Shown: positions 16,749 to 25,291 of the stretch, piece by piece | Layout of the letters: the number at the start of each line of letters is the position of its first letter | Position numbering within the stretch: position 1 is the stretch's first letter | Assembly (NCBI RefSeq): GCF_021117405.1 | Contig: NZ_CP088251.1 | Location: 682,001-746,000, forward strand | DNA: 64,000 nt | Direction of reading: 5' to 3' | Source of the DNA: Frateuria edaphi | Lineage (GTDB): Bacteria; Pseudomonadota; Gammaproteobacteria; Xanthomonadales; Rhodanobacteraceae | Notes under the pieces: model-generated | Database searches by the model: none | What the model saw: only the letters and a program-made list of their open reading frames with translations | Told to the model about the DNA's origin: nothing | Made by a program: the position numbers and the translations under genes

Positions 16749-17285
16749 TTACTGGACCGCCGGGAAATCCAGCTCGGTGTCGTTGATGCGGTTGAACGTG
16801 TTGGTGAAGATGACCAACGCGATCGCCAGGCTGATATCCACCAGTTGCGCGTCGGTGTAGCCGGCCGCCCTGATCGCGGCGAACTCCGATTCGGCGATGG
16901 TGCCGCGGGTCTCGACCAGGAGGCGCACGAAACGGGCCAGCGCGTCGCGCTTGGCATCGCCGGTCGGCTGGCCGGCGCGGAGTTGCTTGAGCGCTTCGGG
17001 CTTCAGGCCGGCCATCTTGCCGAGCATGCTGTGTGCGGCCACGCAGTAGTCGCAACCGGTCACCTCGCTGACCAGCAGCTTGATGGTCTCCTGGTCCTGC
17101 CGGGTCAGGCCACCGGACGACAACACGGCTTCGGCCTGCAGTACCGCCTTGAGCGCGGCCGGGCCATGCGCGCCGATCGCGGCGAAGGTGTTGGGAACGC
17201 TGCCGGCGGCCTTGCGGATCTGCGCATAGACCTCGGCGGTAGCGCCGGTGGCCGACTGGACGGAAGGGGTAGCGATACGTGACAT
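16749..17285 (-). CDS. CMD/AhpD-fold protein (CMD-D), paralogue of CMD-B
   Basis: The 178-residue protein has SEVTGCDYCVAAHSMLG at residues 86-102, the Glu, Cys-X2-Cys and His set of AhpD-like proteins. It has the same length and near-identical ends as CMD-B at 4452-4988. AGGAG lies before the ATG at 17285. It is a single-gene unit followed on the same strand by nothing until the convergent CGNR gene. Its upstream region carries the same bipartite motif and -10 spacing as CMD-B, so the AraC protein at 5101 probably controls both. Confidence 0.9.
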   Translation of the reverse strand: MSRIATPSVQSATGATAEVYAQIRKAAGSVPNTFAAIGAHGPAALKAVLQAEAVLSSGGLTRQDQETIKLLVSEVTGCDYCVAAHSMLGKMAGLKPEALKQLRAGQPTGDAKRDALARFVRLLVETRGTIAESEFAAIRAAGYTDAQLVDISLAIALVIFTNTFNRINDTELDFPAVQ

Positions 17286-17322
17286 GGCGGACTCCTCGTT
17301 GGGTGGTTGGAACGTGGGAGTC

Positions 17323-17378
17323 ACTTTAGGCGCGTATGGCGAGACAGTTAATGCTTCACATGCTTCAAAATATGCTCA
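17323..17378 (-). promoter_or_regulatory. Promoter and bipartite operator of CMD-D
   Basis: On the minus strand: TGAGCAT (17378-17372), 18 bases, CATTAAC (17353-17347), 18 bases, TAAAGT (17328-17323). This matches the CMD-B promoter in both motifs and both spacings. Between the motifs ATGCTTCA is also directly repeated. Confidence 0.65.
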
Positions 17379-17411
17379 ATCGTACCATTCCTCCGTGCGG
17401 GGAATGCTTCG

Positions 17412-18035
17412 TCAGGTCTGCGCATAGAGCCTGAGGAAGTCATCGGCGGCCCGTTTGGCGCGCCGGTTGATCTCCGCGGTGCCCGGTGCTTCGCGCAAAC
17501 GCAGCAGCAGGCTCACCAGCAGATCGTCCCAGAGCAGCGCGAGGAAACGGACGTCCATATCCTTCGGAGCATGCTTGTCGATCAGTCCTGCGGACCGCGC
17601 CTGTTCCGTGACCTGGCCGATCACGCCGCGCACCGACCGCCGTGACGACTCGAGGGTCGTGGCCACTTCCGGGGCGCGCTGGGCTTCCATGACGGCAAGC
17701 CGGAATACCGCCACCACCTCGGGTTGGGTGACTTCGCGCAACACGGTGGCGCCCAGCCGGGCGAGCAGGGTGGCCAGTTCGTCGCGTCGATCCGGCACCG
17801 CCAACTCGCTCGGCAAGCGCATGCGCCCGACGCGGTCGGCGATGCAGGCCGCCAGCATCGCCTGCTTGGTGCCGAAATGGGCGTACAGCTCGCGCTTGGA
17901 CACCTGCGCGCGTGTGGCGATCTTCAAGGTGCTTGCTTCGGCGTAGCCCAGTTCCACGAACGTGTCCATGGCCGCCTGCAGGATGCGTTCGCGGACCGGC
18001 TGCGGGGCCGATGTCGGATCGGACTGTTCTTTCAC
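17412..18035 (-). CDS. TetR-family repressor
   Basis: The 207-residue protein has the TetR helix-turn-helix at residues 14-62 (RERILQAAMDTFVELGYAEASTLKIATRAQVSKRELYAHFGTK) and a helical ligand domain with the AefR-like C-terminal pattern. It starts at a GTG at 18035; a longer frame reaching 18152 runs through the operator and was rejected. It diverges from a small membrane-protein gene, with four GGTAC half-sites between them. The ligand is unknown. Confidence 0.9.
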   Translation of the reverse strand: MKEQSDPTSAPQPVRERILQAAMDTFVELGYAEASTLKIATRAQVSKRELYAHFGTKQAMLAACIADRVGRMRLPSELAVPDRRDELATLLARLGATVLREVTQPEVVAVFRLAVMEAQRAPEVATTLESSRRSVRGVIGQVTEQARSAGLIDKHAPKDMDVRFLALLWDDLLVSLLLRLREAPGTAEINRRAKRAADDFLRLYAQT

Positions 18036-18052
18036 ACGCGCGCCCTTGCGTT

Positions 18053-18101
18053 GGTACTTGTGGGTACCGTAGCATGAGTGACGTTGGTACCAGTCGGTAC
18101 C
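18053..18101. promoter_or_regulatory. Double operator with four GGTAC half-sites
   Basis: GGTAC occurs at 18053, 18063, 18086 and 18096; the last three are full GGTACC. Within each pair the starts are 10 bp apart, and the two pairs are offset by exactly 33 bp, so all lie on nearly the same face of the helix. The region lies between the TetR gene and its divergent neighbour and fits a TetR dimer-of-dimers operator. Confidence 0.7.
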
Positions 18102-18186
18102 GACATCGAAACCCAGCCGCCGTCGCCCCTGCGTTGCTGCCTGGCGGCGCACGGTTCACTGCCAACCCCGGCGGAGGAGAGTTCCC

Positions 18187-18747
18187 ATGTCGCCCGCACA
18201 CATCTTCACCCTGCAGCTTGTCCTGGGATACGTCGCCTGGTTGCTCTGCTTCCGCGCCTACCTATGGCCCCGGCTGCGCTCGATGCCGCGTGCCGATGCG
18301 CACCGTGCGATCGCGACCCTGCACAGCTTTCGCTTCTTCGGGCTCGCGTTCGTGGTTCCCGGCGTGGTCGGGCCACAGCTTCCGGGCAGCTTTGCCGCGT
18401 TCGCCGCCTACGGCGACCTGGCCACCGGGGCGCTTGCCCTGCTCGCGCTGCTTGCCTGGAGGATGCGACCGCTCTTCTGGAGTGCGGTAGCCGCTTTCAA
18501 CATCGTCGGTGCGGCCGACCTGCTGACCGATTACTTCCATGCGATCCGGGCGGGGCTTCCCGAACGTGCCGGTGAACTGGGTGCGACCTATGCGATCCCG
18601 GTCATCTACGTGCCGCTGCTGATGATCACGCACGTGGCGGCGTTCTACATGCTGGTGCGTTCCGGGACGACGCGGGGGATCGCATCGGATGCGACCCGGT
18701 CGCCCGTCGCGCGGCACGGGGTCGATGCCGCCCGCATCGGTGGATGA
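18187..18747 (+). CDS. Small multi-pass membrane protein of unknown function
   Basis: The 186-residue protein has about five hydrophobic segments (QLVLGYVAWLLCFRAYLW; FFGLAFVVPGVVG; LATGALALLALLAW; SAVAAFNIVGAADLL; AIPVIYVPLLMITHVAAFYMLV) and a short basic tail. A GGAGGAG lies before the ATG. It is the only gene divergent from the TetR repressor, so it is probably induced by the TetR ligand. I do not recognise a named family with certainty. Confidence 0.8.
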   Translation: MSPAHIFTLQLVLGYVAWLLCFRAYLWPRLRSMPRADAHRAIATLHSFRFFGLAFVVPGVVGPQLPGSFAAFAAYGDLATGALALLALLAWRMRPLFWSAVAAFNIVGAADLLTDYFHAIRAGLPERAGELGATYAIPVIYVPLLMITHVAAFYMLVRSGTTRGIASDATRSPVARHGVDAARIGG

Positions 18748-18826
18748 TCCGGTAGACGCGGGAGGGTCGCGGGCGGCGCGCGCTCCTGGCAGGGAAGGCT
18801 GGGTCGCCAGCCTCTCGCGCTGCGGC

Positions 18827-21800
18827 TCAGTGGAGCTCGAGCGCCCGGACGTTGTCGCCCGTATTCCGGTCGATGAAGAGACCGTAGGGGTCGATGCCCG
18901 CGTAGGTCGGCTTCTTGTCCGTGACGAAGTGGAAGACCTGGTTGCCGCTGCGCACCTGCTTCCACGCCATCCGGATCACGTTGGCGCGGTCGAACGTGGC
19001 GGCGCCCGGCTCCGCGGTGAAGAGGCCGATCTCGATGAGCTCGTCGAGCGGCGCCTCCTGCTCCGTGCCCTTGCCATCGGCGTAGAACTTTTTCGCCTCG
19101 ACCGGCACGGTCACGTCCCATTGGCCGTCGGCCCGCTGCACGGCCGTCGGCGGCTGCAGCTTGAGGTCGTAGAGCGTGATCCGCTCGAACAGGTCGGTGA
19201 TCAGTCCCTGGTCCTCCGGTGTCCTCGCTTCCTCGCGCAGCAACGCGATCAGGTCGAGCGAGCGGGGGTAGGGCGCGACGGTGAAGCGGTAGCGGTCGAC
19301 GAAGCGCTTGAGCGCGTGGTTCACTGCGTCCTCGCCGATGCGCTCCTGCAACAGGTACATGGCGAGCGCGCCCTTGCCGTAGGCGATGTATTGCTGGCTG
19401 AGTTCGACGCTGGCGAGCGGTTGCTCCGCGAGCACCTGGGTGCGGCGACCGCCCAGGTAGCGATCGAGCTGGAACTGGAGGTAACGGCGGATGCCGTCTT
19501 CGCCGTGCAGGCGCTTCATCACCATCAGCGCGGAATACTGCGCGAGCGTTTCGTACAGCAACCCGGCGCCCTGCATCCGCGCGCCCAGCACCTGATGTCC
19601 CCACCATTGGTGCGCAAGTTCGTGGGCGGTGAGCATGGTGACCATGTCGATCGCCTCCGGATCCCGCAGGTCCATCGCGAAGGACGCCGTTTCACCCACC
19701 GGGATGGTGTTCGCGAAGGCCTGTCCGCCCTGCCGGTAGGCGGGCGTTTCGATGATCCGCGCCTGGTCGAACTGATAGGGGCCGAAGGCCTGGCGGTAGT
19801 AGTCGATGGAGGCCTGCATGGCCCTCATCATGCGGTCGACGTTCCAGTGATGCGCGGGATGGAAGTAGATGGCGTAATCGACGCCGCCGTGCGTCTGCCT
19901 GCTTACGGCATAGCGCCCCGACTCGATCGCGAAGTAGTTCTTGATCGGCGTATCGGAGACGAAGCGCACCGTGCGGCGACCGTTCTGCACGCGCTCGGGA
20001 ATGCGCTTGCCGGGCGCGATGGGGATCTGGTCGGCACGGGTCGAGACCGTGATGTCGGCCGTGGTCCAGCTGAGATCGCCGCTGGGCAGTCTGCGGGTGG
20101 CCGCCAGATCGTCCAGCCGCGGGAGCGGTAGCCGTTCGGGAAGGCCGTACTTGCGGCGCGCGGCCGGGTCGTCGAGCAAACCGACATCGCTCATGCCGAT
20201 CCGCGGCGTCAGCTCGATGGTGTTCAGATCGGTACCGTTCGGCGCCACTCCCGTCTCGGTGCCGGCGGCGCGGAAGCCGACCTGCGCGCGGCGGGTGTAA
20301 AAAGTGAGCGAGCGCACTTCGCCTGGCCGCATGGGCGAGTCGAGGCGATAGATGCGATAGCCGAACGCCTCGTCATCGCGTTCCAGCCGGGCGCCGGGAA
20401 AGTCGAGGCCGACCAGTTCCAGCGCCGGGTCCATCAGTCGCACGTGGACCCGGTCGATCGGCGAGCCGGTTTCGTTGACGAGCCGATAGCGGCCATGCAC
20501 GTCCGCGCGAACGTCCTGCGGATACAGGGCAACGTCGAGCACGACATGCCTGACTACCGGTTGTGGCAGGCCGGCGTAGCGGAAGAAGCGCTTTTCGTAA
20601 CCGGCGAGGTAGCGCTGCTGGTCCTCCGCGGTGTGGAAGTCGTTGACGACGAGGGTGTTGTAGATGATCCAGGCGCCGCTCACGCTGAAGATCGCCGTCG
20701 CCACCACGGCGACCCATACGGCGCGCGCAGTCAGTCGAGAGGGTATCCGGCGCAACCGCAGCATCAGTCGCTCGGTGGCGCCGCGCGGCCACAGCAGGTG
20801 CGCCGCGACCAGCAGCAGTGCGGCCGTCGCGGCCCAGAACAGCCGGAACCACCAGGCCGCCTTCCAGAAAATGCCGGTGCCGACTATGTCCGACAGCGGT
20901 ACGGCAGGCACGCTGCCATAGACGAAGAGCGGGTATTCAAGCCCCAGCGCGGGGCCAAAAAACCGAAGCACCAGGTACAGCGCCATCCAACCCCAGCCGG
21001 CGTATTTGCCCGGGCTGAGCGCCTGGACGAAAACCGCGAGCGCGGCGATCGCGACCGCGTCCACTGTGCCCGGAAGCAGGTACCAGCGCAGATATTGGCC
21101 GGGCGCGGGATCCACGCCTCCGAGCAGCTGCACCAGCATGCCGGCTGCCATGCCGACGAACTCCGTCGCGAACAGGACGAGCGCCAGGCCGATGATCTTC
21201 GGCAGCATCAGCGCCCATGCCGGCAAGGGAGTCGCATCGATGAGTTCGTGCACCTTGCGCTCGCGTTCCCGCCACACGAGCTCGCCGCCGTAATAGGTCG
21301 CGATGACGACCAGCAGCGTGTCGAAGCTCGCCTGGATGATCGGCACGGATACCGAGGTGAGCGGGTAGAGCGTCACGCCGTACCAGCCCGAGGCGGTCAG
21401 CAGGCTCGGGAGCGTGAACGCGAAGGCGATGAGCAGAAGCACCAGGAAGACCGGGCTCCTGAAGATGTAGCGTGCTTCCATCGTGGCGCGGGCGACCAGC
21501 TGAGCGCGCGCGGTGCGCTTGTCGAAGCGTGGGTTCGCAAGTCGCGGGTGCTGTTTGGCTGGCGCGGGTGACGAGCGCGTCGCCATCGCCTCCTGTCGCC
21601 GAAGCTTGCGCTGCTGCCGCCGCGACAGGCCCCGATCGGCAAACCGAAACCGGCGGTAGGTGAGCGCCAGGAGGGCGATCGACACGCCGACCCAGATCAG
21701 CCGGCTTTGCACCATCAGCCCCGTCACGGGAATGGCGCCGGCATTGAGCTCGGCTGCCGTGAAATAGCGCGAGCTAGCCATATAGGCGGACATGCCGAGC

Positions 21801-22429
21801 GGATCCGCCAGCACACGGAAATCCAGGAGCTGCGGCTGGCCTGCCATGAGCCCCTGGGAGAGGAAATAGACGACCAGCAGGGCGACCACGCCGATGAACG
21901 TGCCGGCGGTCGAGCGCGTTGCGGTGGCGAGCCCGAAAAGCGTTGCCGAGATGATCAGCGCGTTCGGCAGGGCGAACAGGCCGTAGCCGATCGCGAACCC
22001 GGAGACATGGTTGGGCCCGAGCATCGCGTGGTTGGCGAAAGGCATCAGCGTGCCGAGCCATTGGCCGAGCGTCGCGGCCGCCATGACCAGCGCGCCGGCA
22101 GCGAAAGCGCCGAGGAAGCGGCCGAACAGGTAGTCGAATTTGGTGATGCGGGTGGCGCGGATCAGCGGGCCGAACCCGGTCTGGTCGTCCCGCACGATCA
22201 CGTTCGAGACGAACGCGGCGCCCACGAACAGGAACACGAACGACACCAGGAGATGGGACACGATGATCGTGTGCGGGCTGTTGAACAGCACGTTCCCGCC
22301 GCCGACGGTCATGAGCTTCACCACGGCCATGTCCACGAACGCGCCAAGGAACAGCAGGGCTGCGGCCGCGATGAACAGTGGGCTCGTGGCCTGGTAGCGG
22401 AATTCGAATGCCGCGATCTTGCCAAGCAT
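18827..22429 (-). CDS. ABC-2 permease fused to an M1-type zinc aminopeptidase
   Basis: This 1200-residue protein has two six-helix ABC-2 permease modules (about residues 10-260 and 300-560, joined by a basic linker SRRQQRKLRRQEA). A C-terminal M1 metallopeptidase follows, with HELAHQWWGH at 936-945 and the third zinc ligand Glu in LLYETLAQYSALM, 18 residues later as in the family. The peptidase part follows the last helix and is probably periplasmic. It is downstream of its ATPase (11-bp gap). The frame stays open upstream, but that stretch is the other-frame shadow of the ATPase gene; ATG 22429 is the real start. The transported or cleaved substrate is unknown. Confidence 0.9.
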   Translation of the reverse strand: MLGKIAAFEFRYQATSPLFIAAAALLFLGAFVDMAVVKLMTVGGGNVLFNSPHTIIVSHLLVSFVFLFVGAAFVSNVIVRDDQTGFGPLIRATRITKFDYLFGRFLGAFAAGALVMAAATLGQWLGTLMPFANHAMLGPNHVSGFAIGYGLFALPNALIISATLFGLATATRSTAGTFIGVVALLVVYFLSQGLMAGQPQLLDFRVLADPLGMSAYMASSRYFTAAELNAGAIPVTGLMVQSRLIWVGVSIALLALTYRRFRFADRGLSRRQQRKLRRQEAMATRSSPAPAKQHPRLANPRFDKRTARAQLVARATMEARYIFRSPVFLVLLLIAFAFTLPSLLTASGWYGVTLYPLTSVSVPIIQASFDTLLVVIATYYGGELVWRERERKVHELIDATPLPAWALMLPKIIGLALVLFATEFVGMAAGMLVQLLGGVDPAPGQYLRWYLLPGTVDAVAIAALAVFVQALSPGKYAGWGWMALYLVLRFFGPALGLEYPLFVYGSVPAVPLSDIVGTGIFWKAAWWFRLFWAATAALLLVAAHLLWPRGATERLMLRLRRIPSRLTARAVWVAVVATAIFSVSGAWIIYNTLVVNDFHTAEDQQRYLAGYEKRFFRYAGLPQPVVRHVVLDVALYPQDVRADVHGRYRLVNETGSPIDRVHVRLMDPALELVGLDFPGARLERDDEAFGYRIYRLDSPMRPGEVRSLTFYTRRAQVGFRAAGTETGVAPNGTDLNTIELTPRIGMSDVGLLDDPAARRKYGLPERLPLPRLDDLAATRRLPSGDLSWTTADITVSTRADQIPIAPGKRIPERVQNGRRTVRFVSDTPIKNYFAIESGRYAVSRQTHGGVDYAIYFHPAHHWNVDRMMRAMQASIDYYRQAFGPYQFDQARIIETPAYRQGGQAFANTIPVGETASFAMDLRDPEAIDMVTMLTAHELAHQWWGHQVLGARMQGAGLLYETLAQYSALMVMKRLHGEDGIRRYLQFQLDRYLGGRRTQVLAEQPLASVELSQQYIAYGKGALAMYLLQERIGEDAVNHALKRFVDRYRFTVAPYPRSLDLIALLREEARTPEDQGLITDLFERITLYDLKLQPPTAVQRADGQWDVTVPVEAKKFYADGKGTEQEAPLDELIEIGLFTAEPGAATFDRANVIRMAWKQVRSGNQVFHFVTDKKPTYAGIDPYGLFIDRNTGDNVRALELH

Positions 22430-22440
22430 GTCGGCGTTCC

Positions 22441-23319
22441 TCAGGCCGCGCGGCGGGATTGGGCGAGCGTGGAGAAATACACGTCCTCCAGGTCGCCCTC
22501 GAGTACGACGAAGCCGTCGCCCGGGTCCGTATCGGAAAGGATGTGGACCACCGTTCGGCCGGAGAAGAGGCGTGTGGAGATGATCCGGTGACGCTCCCGG
22601 TAGCTGTGGAGTTCGGAACGCTCGATCGCCTTGCGCCAGATCCGGCCGCGCGTGCGCTCGATGAGTTCGAGCGGCGCGCCTTCCAACTGGATGCGCCCGC
22701 CGACCAGCACCGCCACCTGCGGACAGAGGTCGGCGACGTCCCCGACGATGTGGGTCGAAAGGATGACCGCCACGTTCTCGCCGATCTCGGCCAGCAGGTT
22801 GAGGAAGCGGTTGCGCTCCTCCGGGTCGAGGCCGGCGGTCGGCTCGTCGACGATGATGAGTGCCGGATTGCCGATGAGCGCCTGGGCGATGCCGAAGCGC
22901 TGGCGCATGCCGCCGGAGAAGCCCGCCAGCGCCTTCTTTCGCACGTCCCAGAGGTTGACCTGGTGCAGCAGCGTTTCGACGGTCTGCCTGCGGTCGGCGG
23001 CCGTCGCGATCCCCTTCAGCACGGCCATGTGGTCGAGCATGTCGTACGCCGAAACACGCGGATAGACGCCGAAATCCTGGGGCAGGTAGCCGAGCGTGCG
23101 GCGCAGCTTTTCGGGTTCGGCGATCACGTCGACGTCGCCGAAGCGGATGTTTCCTTCCGTGGGCGTTTGAAGCGTGGCGATCGTTCGCATCAACGTCGAC
23201 TTGCCTGCGCCGTTGGGGCCCAGCAGCCCGTACATCCCGCGCGGGATCGAGAGCGTCACCTGGTCGAGGGCGCGCGTGCCATTGCCATAGACGTGGCTGA
23301 CGTTGGTGAGCTCGAGCAT
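22441..23319 (-). CDS. ABC transporter ATP-binding subunit
   Basis: The 292-residue protein has Walker A GPNGAGKST (residues 33-41), the signature FSGGMRQRFG, Walker B ALIIVDEPTAG and the H-loop STHIVGD. It follows the CcmA/NatA-like pattern used with ABC-2 permeases. It is the first gene of the exporter operon; the permease-peptidase fusion follows 11 bp later. An upstream palindrome at 23355-23380 is a likely operator. Confidence 0.93.
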   Translation of the reverse strand: MLELTNVSHVYGNGTRALDQVTLSIPRGMYGLLGPNGAGKSTLMRTIATLQTPTEGNIRFGDVDVIAEPEKLRRTLGYLPQDFGVYPRVSAYDMLDHMAVLKGIATAADRRQTVETLLHQVNLWDVRKKALAGFSGGMRQRFGIAQALIGNPALIIVDEPTAGLDPEERNRFLNLLAEIGENVAVILSTHIVGDVADLCPQVAVLVGGRIQLEGAPLELIERTRGRIWRKAIERSELHSYRERHRIISTRLFSGRTVVHILSDTDPGDGFVVLEGDLEDVYFSTLAQSRRAA

Positions 23320-23354
23320 TGGGCATCCCCGACCGGTTTTTTGTCAGGCTGCCA

Positions 23355-23380
23355 TGGTGTGCTACATATGTAAAGCACCA
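23355..23380. promoter_or_regulatory. Interrupted palindrome upstream of the ABC operon
   Basis: The layout is TGGTG, 3 bases, TACATATGTA, 3 bases, CACCA. The 10-bp core and both 5-bp arms are perfectly symmetric. It lies 36 bp before the ATPase ATG and stands out as AT-rich. A second small inverted repeat, GCACA-C-TGTGC, follows at 23383-23393. Confidence 0.5.
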
Positions 23381-23522
23381 ACGCACACTGTGCGGTGCAA
23401 CCGCTCGCTCGGATCAAAGAATCCCCGATGGACATCCTGAGCCAAGTCGAGGACGACTGGCAGGCTGAGCGAAGCCCGTGTACAACTGGCCGGTGCGCAT
23501 GCTGCGCTGAAGGAGGAGCCCG

Positions 23523-24320
23523 TCAGCCGGCCATCGCCCGCAGCCGTTCGGCCGTCGCGGCATCGGCGGGCACGAACGATTCCAGCGCCAGCTCCGCCAG
23601 CGTGATGTCGACCGGCGTACCGAACACGGTGGTGGTGCTGAGCATCGAGAGCACGTGGCCGTCGACCTCCAGTTGCATGGGCACGGCGATGGACGAAGCG
23701 ATGTCGGCGCCTGGCGTGGCTTCGGGCACGGGCAGGGCCTGCAGTTCGCGTAACAGGGCGATGAGCTGCGGGTCGTGGCTGGCGTCGATCTGCTGGCGCA
23801 GGCGGTGCAGCAGGTGGGCGCGCCATTGGCCGAGGTTGCGGATGCGCGGGGCGAGGCCGCCCGGGTGCAGGCTCAGGCGCAGCACGTTGATCGGTGGTTC
23901 GAGCAGTTCCGGCGCAACGCCGCCGAGCAGCCGCAGCGTCGCCTGGTTGCTGGCGACGAGCTGCCAGTAGCGGTCCACCGCGAGCGCGGGGTAGGGCTCC
24001 AGGCCCTTGAGCAGCAGGTCGACGGTGGCGCGGGCGCTGGCGAGCGCCGGGTCGTCCAGCGCGCGTTCGCGGAAGGCCGGGGCGAAGCCGGCGGCGACCA
24101 GCAGTGCGTTGCGCTCGCGCAGCGGCACGTCCAGGTATTCGGCCAAGTGCAGGATCATGTCGCGGCTCGGGTTGGCGCGGCCGGATTCGACGAAGCTCAG
24201 GTGGCGCGTGGAGATCTCCGCGCCGGAGGCCAGGTTGAGCTGCGAAAGCCGGCGGTGGCGGCGCCATTCGCGCAACAGGTCGCCGATGGGGCGCTGGGTG
24301 TCGAGGGCTCGGGCGTTCAT
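23523..24320 (-). CDS. XRE-family regulator with MmyB-like ligand domain
   Basis: The 265-residue protein has an XRE helix-turn-helix at residues 10-65 (LREWRRHRRLSQLNLASGAEISTRHLSFVESGRANPSRDMILHLAEYL) and a C-terminal MmyB-type domain (PYPALAVDRYWQLVASNQATLRLLGG) that in relatives binds a fatty-acid-like ligand. It starts at ATG 24320. It lies on the same strand as, and downstream of, the NTF2/hydrolase operon, a likely target. A GCACA-CCC-TGTGC inverted repeat lies 20 bases before its start (24341-24353), fitting autoregulation. Confidence 0.88.
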   Translation of the reverse strand: MNARALDTQRPIGDLLREWRRHRRLSQLNLASGAEISTRHLSFVESGRANPSRDMILHLAEYLDVPLRERNALLVAAGFAPAFRERALDDPALASARATVDLLLKGLEPYPALAVDRYWQLVASNQATLRLLGGVAPELLEPPINVLRLSLHPGGLAPRIRNLGQWRAHLLHRLRQQIDASHDPQLIALLRELQALPVPEATPGADIASSIAVPMQLEVDGHVLSMLSTTTVFGTPVDITLAELALESFVPADAATAERLRAMAG

Positions 24321-24424
24321 GGATCCATGATGCGGTAGGAGCACACCCTGTGCGCGACCGTCACGCCGGGTTGCGCGGGATGGTGGGATGCCGGTCGCGT
24401 ACAAGGTGTTTTTTCACATGAGGA

Positions 24425-25252
24425 TCAGGCGGGCTGCAGCTCGGTCTCGCGCAGGAACGTGCCGATGTCCTCCACCAGCCGGTCGAAGTGCGTGTGGTAG
24501 AGCCCGTGCGGCGCCCCGGCGTACTCGATGTAGCGGCTGTGCGGCACCAGCGAGGCGATCGCACGGCCTTGCTGCACCGGCTCGCTGACGTCGCGGTTGC
24601 CGTGGATGACCAGCAGCGGTACGTCCAGGGCGGCCACTTCCGCGCGCTGGTCGGCGCGCTTGGCGCGGAAGCATTCCACCAAAGCCTGCAGCGAGGCATC
24701 GCGGATGATCTCGATCGTATGCTGCACGAACTCGGATGTGGTGCCGGTCTCGGCGGGCAGGAAGAAGCCGTCGGCGTTGTCGGCCAGCCAGCGCGGGAGG
24801 TCGCGACGGATGGCGGCGAGCACGGCCTCCGTGGTGGGCTCGTCCATGCTCCAGGGTCCGCGGCTGCCTTCGGCGTAGCTGGGCGCGACCGGGGCCAGGA
24901 AGACCGCCCGCGCCACGCGCGCGCTGCCGTGGCGGTCGAGGTAGCGTGTGGCTTCGCCGCTGGCCATCGAGTGGGTGACCAGCGTGGCCTCGCGCAGGTC
25001 CAGGTGTTCGATGAGTTCGGCCACGTCGTCCGCCAGGCGGTCGAGGTGGTAGCCCCGGCCCGGGTCGTCCGAGCGGCCGTGCCCGCGACGATCCAGCGCG
25101 ATGCAGCGGTAGCCGAGCGCGTTGAAATGCAGCAGGTGCCGGTCCCAGGCGCGCGAGTCCAGCGCCCAGGAGGCGAGGAAGACGATCGGCTGGCCGTGGC
25201 CCCAGTCGCGGTAGAACAGGGTGGTGCCGTCGGTGGTCGTGAAGTGGCTCAT
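24425..25252 (-). CDS. Alpha/beta hydrolase, non-heme haloperoxidase-like
   Basis: The 275-residue protein has the fold's pattern: SWALDSRAWDRHL, CIALDRRGHGRSD, the nucleophile Ser in LVTHSMASGE, Asp in VIHGNRDVSEP and His in GAPHGLYHTH. The elbow reads T-H-S-M-A rather than the usual G-x-S-x-G. Relatives are called chloroperoxidases or esterases. The ATG at 25252 follows the NTF2-like gene by 39 bp, so they are one operon. Confidence 0.88.
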   Translation of the reverse strand: MSHFTTTDGTTLFYRDWGHGQPIVFLASWALDSRAWDRHLLHFNALGYRCIALDRRGHGRSDDPGRGYHLDRLADDVAELIEHLDLREATLVTHSMASGEATRYLDRHGSARVARAVFLAPVAPSYAEGSRGPWSMDEPTTEAVLAAIRRDLPRWLADNADGFFLPAETGTTSEFVQHTIEIIRDASLQALVECFRAKRADQRAEVAALDVPLLVIHGNRDVSEPVQQGRAIASLVPHSRYIEYAGAPHGLYHTHFDRLVEDIGTFLRETELQPA

Positions 25253-25291
25253 GGCTGACTCCGGAATGCGAGGGGTGGAAAGGCCGCCGTC

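Noticed and set aside
22430..23386. Upstream extension of the permease-peptidase frame
   Set aside because: It overlaps the ABC ATPase gene in another frame and has no recognisable protein content; the ATG at 22429 fits the permease start.
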